From: Ciceribacter thiooxidans
Lineage (GTDB): Bacteria; Pseudomonadota; Alphaproteobacteria; Rhizobiales; Rhizobiaceae
Direction of reading: 5' to 3'
DNA: 64,000 bases
Assembly (NCBI RefSeq): GCF_014126615.1
Contig: NZ_CP059897.1
Span: 248,001 to 312,000, forward strand
Below the pieces are notes generated by a model. The model had not been told where the DNA came from. It saw only the letters and a program-made list of their open reading frames with translations, and made no database searches. The number at the start of each line of letters is the position of its first letter. Within the stretch, counting starts at the first letter, position 1. Shown piece by piece: positions 57,587-64,000 of the stretch. Position numbers and translations under genes: made by a program.

Positions 57587-57600
57587 AATGAACGTTCATT
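57587..57600. promoter_or_regulatory. Perfect palindrome upstream of tetR-liu, likely operator
   Basis: AATGAACGTTCATT reads the same on both strands and lies 19 bp before the tetR GTG start. TetR-type dimers bind short palindromes of this length and many such sites carry GAACGTTC-like cores. It is the only clear palindrome in the 207-bp region. Confidence 0.7.
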
Positions 57601-57775
57601 TCCTTAACTGAGAAACATGACGCCCGTCAAGTCGGCTACCTTGCATGATCGTGCGCAACCACAAAGGCAGTTTCGCCCGGACCCGCTATCGGGAATGGAA
57701 AATCCCTACAATTTCTGGTACGCATTGAGAAACAGCGCGTACGCAACCGAATAGTCCGGAACACGAGGGAATCAC

Positions 57776-57949
57776 ATGACAGAGCAGATCGATCACATCG
57801 CCAATGAGCTTGCGGCGCTGCTCGACTTAACCAAGCTTCAGAAGAAGGAGCGTCTCGCCCACCTCATCGGACTGGCGCTGAACGAGGCAAAGGCAGAGAA
57901 GGCACGCCGCGTCGAACAAGGCACACATGGCGTGGCTTCCGGGCAATGA
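57776..57949 (+). CDS. Hypothetical small protein (57 residues)
   Basis: A short frame with a good ribosome site (GAGGGA five bases before the ATG). The product, MTEQIDHIANELAALLDLTK... ending GVASGQ, is strongly helical and charged (LQKKERLAHLIGLALNEAKAEKARRVEQ). No family is recognised. It is convergent with the DUF2384 protein gene, whose end is about 30 bp away. Confidence 0.55.
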   Translation: MTEQIDHIANELAALLDLTKLQKKERLAHLIGLALNEAKAEKARRVEQGTHGVASGQ

Positions 57950-57979
57950 GGCCCTGCGCAATCGAACCGCGTGGCCACA

Positions 57980-58330
57980 TCACGCGTGGACGCCAGCGCC
58001 GACGGCGTTGATGTAGGCGAGCACCTCATCCGACCTCCCGTTACGCACGAGTTGCATGGCCGTGAAACCGGAGAAGCCGGACAGCGGCTCCGATTTGTAC
58101 CAGGCGAAGGCCATCAGGGCCGAACCAAGATAAGGCTCGACCTTGTTGACGACTGCGATCATTTCGCCCAGGCGCCGCTGAGTCCTGTCGGAACGGATGC
58201 ACTCCTCACGCTGAACGGCGGGCCCGGTCAGACCGGCAGCGTACGCGATTTCCATTCTGGTTGTGTGCAACGCCGCGGCAATCTTTCGTGGAACGAAAAG
58301 ATCCCCGTCGGCATATTTGGCGAGTTCCAT
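57980..58330 (-). CDS. DUF2384 (Xre/MbcA/ParS-type) antitoxin-like protein, no toxin gene nearby
   Basis: A 116-residue protein. The C-terminal half fits the toxin-binding domain of RES-Xre and MbcTA antitoxins (LGEMIAVVNKVEPYLGSALMAFAWYKSEPLSGFSGFTAMQLVRNGRSDEVLAYINAVGAGVHA). The N-terminal part (YADGDLFVPRKIAAALHTTRMEIAYAAGL) looks like a helix-turn-helix. No RES-domain or other toxin gene follows it on its strand, which runs instead into the small gene on the opposite strand. It may be a solitary remnant or work on a distant toxin. Confidence 0.72.
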   Translation of the reverse strand: MELAKYADGDLFVPRKIAAALHTTRMEIAYAAGLTGPAVQREECIRSDRTQRRLGEMIAVVNKVEPYLGSALMAFAWYKSEPLSGFSGFTAMQLVRNGRSDEVLAYINAVGAGVHA

Positions 58331-58479
58331 GGCGTCGCCTATCCCTTCGCGCGCACCCTTTTATTCCCGTGAGACTTCGCCGATTTTGACGTTCCTTGCA
58401 GTCCGAACGCTCCGAGCCCGCGCCTGCCCGTCCTGGTGCCCTCGGCGCAGCAAACAGGCTCAAGTCGCCAAGCCAATGC

Positions 58480-59427
58480 CTACGATGCCTTGCGCTGGAA
58501 GTCCGTGACGTCGAAGTCGAAGGGAATTCTGTCTATGATCTGGAGCTGGCCGGCAAGCCAGTCGATGAACACCCGCACCTTGTTGCTCAAGTGACGCGTG
58601 CGCGGATAGACGATGTAGAGCGGCAGCCGCTCACATTGCCAGTCGGTCAGGATCGGCACGAGTTCACCCTTTGCAAGCGCATCTCTCACGAAAAAGGGCG
58701 CCGACTGCACGACGCCGAGTCCCGAGATCGCAGCGTTCAGGTAGGTGCGGCTGTCGTTGACCGAGATGATGTAGCGCGGATCCACCTGGCAGAACTCCTC
58801 GCCACGGGTGAAGTCCATCGTCCAGACTCGTCCGGACTGGGCATGCAGATAACCGACACAGTAATGGGACGTGGCGAGATCTTCGGGATGTTCCGGAGGG
58901 CCGAAACGCTCCAGGTAACGGGGCGCCGCATAGCACTGTAGCTTGAGGTCGCCGACCTTGCGCGCGATCAACGATTGGTCGGCCGGCGTGCCCCCGCGAA
59001 GGGCGCAATCAACGTTCTCGGCAATATAGTCGACCAGACGGTCCCCGACGCCGATATCGAGCTGAATCTGGGGAAAACGGCTATGGAAGTCGCACATGCC
59101 CGGCAGCACGACCAGATCGGCAAAGATGCCCGCCATCTCGACTCTCAGCCGGCCCGACGGCTGCGCCTGTGACGTGGAGAGGCTGTTGTCCAACTCGTCC
59201 ACGTCGCCGATGATCTGCAGTGCCCGCTCATAGTAGAGCGCGCCGTCTGTGGTCACCATGACGCGGCGCGTGGTCCGGTTCAGGAGCTTGGTCGAAAGAC
59301 GTGCCTCGAGCGACTGCACGAGGTTGGTCACTGTTGTCTTCGGCATGTTGAGCGATGCCGCGGCACGGGTGAAGTTGCCCATCTCCACGACGCGTACGAA
59401 TACCCGCATTGCGGAAAGCTGATCCAT
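58480..59427 (-). CDS. LysR-family transcriptional regulator
   Basis: A 315-residue regulator. The start is the ATG at 59427 (AGGACAGG upstream); the longer ORF adds no conserved sequence. The N terminus is the winged helix (MDQLSAMRVFVRVVEMGNFTRAAASLNMPKTTVTNLVQSLEARLSTKLLNRTTRRVMVT), characteristic of the CrgA/DmlR branch. The effector domain follows. It is divergent from the hydrolase-like and RND efflux genes and is the natural candidate for their control. Confidence 0.92.
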   Translation of the reverse strand: MDQLSAMRVFVRVVEMGNFTRAAASLNMPKTTVTNLVQSLEARLSTKLLNRTTRRVMVTTDGALYYERALQIIGDVDELDNSLSTSQAQPSGRLRVEMAGIFADLVVLPGMCDFHSRFPQIQLDIGVGDRLVDYIAENVDCALRGGTPADQSLIARKVGDLKLQCYAAPRYLERFGPPEHPEDLATSHYCVGYLHAQSGRVWTMDFTRGEEFCQVDPRYIISVNDSRTYLNAAISGLGVVQSAPFFVRDALAKGELVPILTDWQCERLPLYIVYPRTRHLSNKVRVFIDWLAGQLQIIDRIPFDFDVTDFQRKAS

Positions 59428-59573
59428 CTGCCTGTCCTCGCGTGTCGCGATTATCCGCGATTTTGGAATAGTGTTTACGAAATCAGCATGCTTGTGCATC
59501 GAATGCCGAATAATAATATTCCATTGCAACTTCGCAGCAAGAGCGTTTCAACACCGGAACAGGAAAAGTTGTG

Positions 59574-60365
59574 ATGTCTGCATACTGGCAGGAAATCGCG
59601 TTCGATCCGTCGGAGGCAACGTCCGTCCGGATTTACGATCGCGGCGCCCACGCCAAGGAACCGCCGATCGTCCTCTATCTCGCAGGTGGCGCCTTTCAAA
59701 GTCGGGCCGCGCCTGCTGAGGAAACCCCTGTGGCGCGCGCCCTTGCCGAAGGTGGCGCCATCGTCATGGAGGTGGATCTCGGCGGCTGGCAGGAAAACAC
59801 CTTTCCAGGTGCACTCGATCGGGCTTTCGCGGTGCTCACCGGCATTCGCAAGCGCCGCCGTCAATACGGTGGTTCAAAGTCGACTTTGTTTATCGCCGGC
59901 GATGAAGCAGGCGGCAACGTCGCAGCAGGGCTGGCGCTGAAGGCGCGAGACCAGATGTCGGGCGAACTTCGCGGGCAGATCCTGCTGTCCCCGATGATCG
60001 ATCCGCTGATGGCGAGCGGCTCGATCCGCGATGCCGACCGGATTGGAATGCGTAGGCGCTGGTCGGAGGGTTGGAGCCGGTATCTGCATTCCGCAAGATA
60101 CATGATGCACCCCTATGCGGCGCCATGTCTGTGCTCGAGACTTGCAGGAGTTGCACCGGCGCTCCTGATGACTGCTGAAGACGACCCCTTGCACGATGAG
60201 GTGTCGGCCTACTCGAAACGCCTCGCCGCTGCAGGTGTTCGGGTGCATTTGAAAGTTCTGCCGTCCGGCTCCGGCTGGACGGGCATCTACCGAAATGAGG
60301 AAGGCGCCTGGCTCGACGCGGTGCGCGATGCGTTTGCCGCCTTCTCCGACGAAGTAACGCATTGA
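59574..60365 (+). CDS. Alpha/beta-hydrolase-fold protein with altered catalytic triad
   Basis: A 263-residue protein with the hormone-sensitive-lipase fold. The oxyanion region reads LYLAGGAFQ. The nucleophile elbow, normally GDSAGGN, reads GDEAGGN with Glu111 in place of Ser. The acid position is kept (AEDDPLHDE, Asp204), but the usual C-terminal His region reads VLPSGSGWTG with no His. It therefore probably cannot act as an esterase by the normal mechanism and may be a binding or regulatory protein. It precedes the RND pump genes by 60 bp on the same strand. The ATG at 59574 follows AGGAAAAG. Confidence 0.78.
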   Translation: MSAYWQEIAFDPSEATSVRIYDRGAHAKEPPIVLYLAGGAFQSRAAPAEETPVARALAEGGAIVMEVDLGGWQENTFPGALDRAFAVLTGIRKRRRQYGGSKSTLFIAGDEAGGNVAAGLALKARDQMSGELRGQILLSPMIDPLMASGSIRDADRIGMRRRWSEGWSRYLHSARYMMHPYAAPCLCSRLAGVAPALLMTAEDDPLHDEVSAYSKRLAAAGVRVHLKVLPSGSGWTGIYRNEEGAWLDAVRDAFAAFSDEVTH

Positions 60366-60425
60366 AATAAGCATATTTAGTCCACCTGACGGTTCCTCCC
60401 CCAAGGGAGCCAAGGAGAGCAAGTC

Positions 60426-61607
60426 ATGACCGTGAAGAAGACCCGCTGGGCCCTCTGGGCTGCCGGCACAGCCGTTGTTTTGTCGGCGATCGCAGCAACC
60501 GTCCATCTCGACATGCCGACGGGCGCCAACGCCGCGCCCGCGGAACAGGCCGCCCCGCCTGCTGTTCCCGTTACCGTAGCCACCTTGAAGCCGCGGAGCG
60601 TCACCACCTGGCAACAGTTTTCCGGCCGCCTCGAGGCGGTCGACCGCGTGCTGATCCGTCCGCGCGTGGCCGGCACCATCCAGGCAGTGCATTTCCGGGA
60701 AGGCGGCCTGGTCAAGGCTGGCGATCTGCTCGTCACCATTGATCCGGCACCCTACGAGGCAGCCGTCGCCCAGGCGGAAAGCCAGGTCACGTCCGCACGC
60801 GCCCGCCTCGATCTCGCTAAGGTCGAGCTCCAGCGTGGCAAGACGCTCTCGGCGAACAGGACGATATCGCAAAGCGAACTCGCCCAGCGCGAGAGCGAAT
60901 TTGCCCAGGCGGAAGCGACGCTCAAAGCCGCCGAGGCCGCACTGAAGATCGCCCGCCTCGATCTCGGATATACCGAACTACGCGCTCCGATCTCAGGACG
61001 CATCGGCCGCCTCGAGGTTACTCAGGGCAACCTCGTTTCCGCCGGCTCCAGCTCGCCGGAACTGACCACGATCGTTTCCGTGGACCCGATCTATGCGAGC
61101 TTCAGTGCGGACGAGGAACTCGTGACCCGTCTCTTGGCGCGACTGCCCATGCACCAGGGCGCACCGGCACTCGAACAGGTTCCCGTCGAGATCACGGCCG
61201 CAGCCGATGACGCCAGCCCGATCCGCGGCAAGCTGCAGCTCATCGACAACGAGGTCGAGCGGTCGAGCGGCACCATCCGCGTTCGGGCCGTCTTCGACAA
61301 TACGGACGGCCGGCTGATTCCCGGGCAGTTCGTCCGCATTCGGGTGGGAGAACCCACACCCGAGGAACATCTGCTGGTCAGCGAACAGGCGATCGGAACG
61401 GACCAGGACAAGAAGTTCGTCATGGTGGTGGGAGACGACAACGTCGCCGCCTACCGTCCGGTGGAGCTTGGCGCCCGCGTGGACGGCGATCGGATCATCG
61501 AATCCGGGATCGCCCCCGGCGAACGGGTTGTCGTCAACGGCCTGCAGAGAATCCGGCCGGGGATGACGGTCGCCCCCGAAGACGAGTCCAAGGTCGCCAG
61601 CCAGTAA
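60426..61607 (+). CDS. RND efflux system periplasmic adaptor (membrane fusion protein)
   Basis: A 393-residue adaptor of the AcrA/MexE family. The N-terminal signal/anchor (TRWALWAAGTAVVLSAIAATVHL) lacks a lipobox Cys. Lipoyl-like halves (IRPRVAGTIQAVHFREGGLVKAGDLLVTIDPAPYEAAVAQAE and LGYTELRAPISGRIGRLEVTQGNLVSAG) bracket a coiled-coil hairpin (QVTSARARLDLAKVELQRGKTLSANRTISQSELAQRESEFAQAEATLKAAEAAL). Beta-barrel and membrane-proximal domains follow. The pump gene starts 114 bp downstream. No outer-membrane channel gene is in the window. Confidence 0.94.
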   Translation: MTVKKTRWALWAAGTAVVLSAIAATVHLDMPTGANAAPAEQAAPPAVPVTVATLKPRSVTTWQQFSGRLEAVDRVLIRPRVAGTIQAVHFREGGLVKAGDLLVTIDPAPYEAAVAQAESQVTSARARLDLAKVELQRGKTLSANRTISQSELAQRESEFAQAEATLKAAEAALKIARLDLGYTELRAPISGRIGRLEVTQGNLVSAGSSSPELTTIVSVDPIYASFSADEELVTRLLARLPMHQGAPALEQVPVEITAAADDASPIRGKLQLIDNEVERSSGTIRVRAVFDNTDGRLIPGQFVRIRVGEPTPEEHLLVSEQAIGTDQDKKFVMVVGDDNVAAYRPVELGARVDGDRIIESGIAPGERVVVNGLQRIRPGMTVAPEDESKVASQ

Positions 61608-61721
61608 AGACGAGAGCGGCGACTCCGCCGCTCCCCAACCATCGGTTCGATTCCGTCTCCGGTTCGCACGACCGGAGACGCCCCGCCGCCCTGCTCGCGG
61701 CGCAATGCCGGAGATCCCGCC

Positions 61722-64000
61722 ATGAATATATCCCGCTTCTTCGTCGATCGGCCGGTCTTTGCAGCCGTCCTGTCCATCCTTATCCTCGTCGCAGGCCTGA
61801 TCGGCGTGCGCTCTCTTCCGATTTCCGAATATCCGGAAGTCGTGCCCCCCTCCATCATCGTGCGGGCCAGCTATCCCGGCGCGAATCCGACCGTCATCGC
61901 CGAAACTGTGGCCACGCCCCTTGAAGAACAGATCAACGGCGTCGAAGACATGCTCTACATGTCAAGCCAGGCGACGTCCGATGGTGTGCTGACTGTCACA
62001 GTCACGTTCAAACTCGGAACGGATCCGGACAAGGCCCAGCAACTCGTCCAGAACCGCGTCGCCCAGGCCGAGCCACGCCTGCCGGCAGAGGTACGCGCGC
62101 TCGGCCTGACGACGGCCAAGAGCTCGCCCGACTTCATCATGGTCGTCAATCTCGTGTCCGACGACGACAATTACGACATCACCTATCTGCGCAATTATGC
62201 GACGCTGAACGTGAAGGACCGCCTGGCGCGGATCGAAGGCGCCGGTCAGGTCCAGGTCTTCGGCGCGGGCGACTATTCGATGCGCATTTGGGTCGACCCG
62301 CAGAAGGCCGCAGAGCACTCGCTGGCAGCAAGCGACATCACCAACGCGATCCGCGGCCAGAACGTACAGGCGGCGGCAGGGATCATTGGCGCATCGCCGA
62401 GCGTGCCGGGCACCGGTCTTCAGCTCAATGTCAACGCCCGCGGCCGCCTGCAGACGCCAGAAGAATTCGGCAACATCATCGTCAAGAGCGGCGAGAATGG
62501 TGAGATCACGCGCCTACGTGACGTCGCCCGCATCGAGCTCGGCGCCGCCGACTACACCTTGCGTTCGCTTCTCGACGGCAAACCCGCCGTCGCTATCGCG
62601 GTCCTCCAGGCGCCTGGCTCCAACGCCATCGAGATCGCGGACAACGTACGGGCAACGATGGATCAGTTGCAGCTCGCAATGCCCGAGGGCGTGCGGTATG
62701 AGATCGTCTACGACACCACGAAATTCGTGCGAGCCTCGATCGAGAAGGTCATCGAGACCCTTCTCGAAGCCGTCGGACTGGTCGTCCTGGTGGTGATCCT
62801 CTTCCTGCAGACCTGGCGAGCATCGATCATTCCGCTGATTGCCGTCCCTGTCTCGATCATCGGCACCTTCGCCGTGATGTATGCCTTCGGTTTTTCGATC
62901 AACGCTCTGACGCTCTTCGGCCTGGTGCTGGCGATCGGTATCGTCGTCGACGACGCCATCGTGGTCGTCGAGAATGTCGAGCGAAACATCGAAAACGGGC
63001 TGTCGCCCCGCGAGGCAACGTACCGGGCCATGCGCGAAGTGTCAGGCCCGATCATCGCGATCGCATTGGTGCTGGTGGCAGTCTTCGTGCCGCTCGCCTT
63101 CATCACCGGCCTGTCGGGCCAGTTCTACCGACAGTTTGCGCTGACCATCGCCATCTCGACGGTGATCTCCGCCATCAACTCGCTGACCTTGTCGCCTGCA
63201 CTTTCGGCCCTTCTCCTGAAGGGTCATAATGCGCCGAAGGACCGGCTCACGCGGATCATGGACGGGCTCCTCGGCTGGATCTTCCGCGGCTTCAACCGCG
63301 CCTTCGGGGCAGCCTCCAACGGTTACGGCCGCTCGGTGGGCGGGCTCCTGTCGCGCAAGACTCTCGTCATGGCTTTGTATCTCGTCCTCGTCGGTGCGAC
63401 CTACAGCATGTTCACCACCGTGCCCGGCGGCTTCGTGCCGGCACAGGACAAGCAGTACCTGATCGGCTTCGCACAGCTTCCCGACGGCGCCACCCTCGAC
63501 CGGACGGAGCAGGTGATCCGCAAGATGAGTGACATCGCTCTCGAACAGCCGGGCGTCGAACACGCGATCGCCTTCCCGGGCCTTTCGATCAACGGTTTCA
63601 CCATCGGCTCCAATGCCGGCATCGTCTTTGCCGTTCTCGACGATTTCGAGAAACGCAAGACTCCCGAATTATCGGGCGGCGCAATCGCCATGGCCCTGAA
63701 CCAGAAATATGCCGGAATCCAGGACGCTTTCATCGCCATGTTCCCGCCCCCGCCCGTGAACGGGCTCGGCCAGACCGGCGGCTTCAAGCTGCAGATCGAA
63801 GATCGTGCGGGTTACGGATATCAGGCTCTGGACGAAGCCGCCAAGGCAGTCCTCGCCAAGGCGTACCAGACACCGGAACTGGCGGGGATCTTCTCGAGCT
63901 TCCAGATCAACGTGCCCCAGCTCTACGCGGACGTCGATCGCGCCAAAGCAGAGCAACTTGGCGTCGCCGTCACCGACATCTTCGAGACGCTGCAGATCTA
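61722..64000 (+). CDS. RND efflux pump inner-membrane transporter (AcrB/MexF type), cut by window edge
   Basis: The first 759 codons of an RND pump, usually about 1,050 residues. It begins MNISRFFVDRPVFAAVLSILILVAGLIGVRSLPISEYPEV, the standard first transmembrane segment. The periplasmic porter domain has YPGANPTVIAETVATPLEEQINGVEDMLYMSS, and TM4 carries the proton-relay Asp pair in GIVVDDAIVVVENVERN. A following stretch is LTLSPALSALLLKGH. The reading frame is unbroken to the window end, where it reads ...TDIFETLQI. Together with the adaptor it expels hydrophobic compounds using the proton gradient; the LysR-type gene upstream probably regulates it. Confidence 0.95.
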   Translation, partial: MNISRFFVDRPVFAAVLSILILVAGLIGVRSLPISEYPEVVPPSIIVRASYPGANPTVIAETVATPLEEQINGVEDMLYMSSQATSDGVLTVTVTFKLGTDPDKAQQLVQNRVAQAEPRLPAEVRALGLTTAKSSPDFIMVVNLVSDDDNYDITYLRNYATLNVKDRLARIEGAGQVQVFGAGDYSMRIWVDPQKAAEHSLAASDITNAIRGQNVQAAAGIIGASPSVPGTGLQLNVNARGRLQTPEEFGNIIVKSGENGEITRLRDVARIELGAADYTLRSLLDGKPAVAIAVLQAPGSNAIEIADNVRATMDQLQLAMPEGVRYEIVYDTTKFVRASIEKVIETLLEAVGLVVLVVILFLQTWRASIIPLIAVPVSIIGTFAVMYAFGFSINALTLFGLVLAIGIVVDDAIVVVENVERNIENGLSPREATYRAMREVSGPIIAIALVLVAVFVPLAFITGLSGQFYRQFALTIAISTVISAINSLTLSPALSALLLKGHNAPKDRLTRIMDGLLGWIFRGFNRAFGAASNGYGRSVGGLLSRKTLVMALYLVLVGATYSMFTTVPGGFVPAQDKQYLIGFAQLPDGATLDRTEQVIRKMSDIALEQPGVEHAIAFPGLSINGFTIGSNAGIVFAVLDDFEKRKTPELSGGAIAMALNQKYAGIQDAFIAMFPPPPVNGLGQTGGFKLQIEDRAGYGYQALDEAAKAVLAKAYQTPELAGIFSSFQINVPQLYADVDRAKAEQLGVAVTDIFETLQI

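Overview
The window reads as an accessory replicon (megaplasmid or chromid) of a rhizobial alphaproteobacterium, most like Ensifer/Sinorhizobium. This is inferred from high-GC coding throughout, many ABC importers each paired with its own regulator, a leucine-degradation (liu) operon, and an nrt-nir-nar nitrate island with NasS/NasT. No rRNA, tRNA, CRISPR array or complete insertion sequence was recognised.

Layout. 1-4.8 kb: a sugar/polyol ABC importer with a short-chain dehydrogenase and a divergent LacI-type regulator; a long inverted repeat lies between the divergent genes. 4.9-7.5 kb: a cytochrome P450 and a class II (AniA-like) copper nitrite reductase, divergent. 7.8-10.4 kb: a PAS hybrid histidine kinase and an OmpR-type response regulator. 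10.6-18.9 kb: a Liv-type importer operon bracketed by two different acyl-CoA ligases, suggesting uptake plus CoA activation of an organic acid. 19.2-31.1 kb (minus strand): an assimilatory nitrate operon nrtA-nrtB-nrtC-nirB-nirD-FNT channel-narB-cysG. It is preceded by a textbook sigma-54 promoter and a leader with an ANTAR-type hairpin and an intrinsic terminator. The matching sensor/antiterminator pair nasT-nasS sits at 33-34.9 kb. Between nrtA and nasS is an AAA/DUF4143 ATPase headed by a 22-bp periodic repeat array. 35-44.1 kb: a LysR regulator and a divergent operon encoding PxpA, a biotin carrier, a biotin carboxylase, PxpB, PxpC and a ribose-type ABC importer, in effect a split urea-carboxylase-like enzyme with its own transporter. 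44.1-47.6 kb: two PLP-dependent threonine-dehydratase-like enzymes around an Lrp regulator, then an AraC regulator. 47.7-49.9 kb: a LysE exporter and a cobalamin-riboswitch-controlled cobT. 50-57.6 kb (minus strand): tetR-liuA-lprI-liuB-liuD-liuE-liuC for leucine/isovalerate breakdown, with a perfect palindrome upstream of tetR. 57.8-58.3 kb: a 57-residue hypothetical protein and an orphan DUF2384 antitoxin-like protein. 58.5-64 kb: a LysR regulator, a probable pseudo-hydrolase and an RND efflux pair that runs off the window end.

Four otherwise intact genes (sugar permease, hybrid kinase, nrtC, TorT-like binding protein) each show what looks like one missing base in a G/C-rich run. This pattern points to sequence error at least as strongly as to gene decay. 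The entries marked pseudogene should be read with that in mind.
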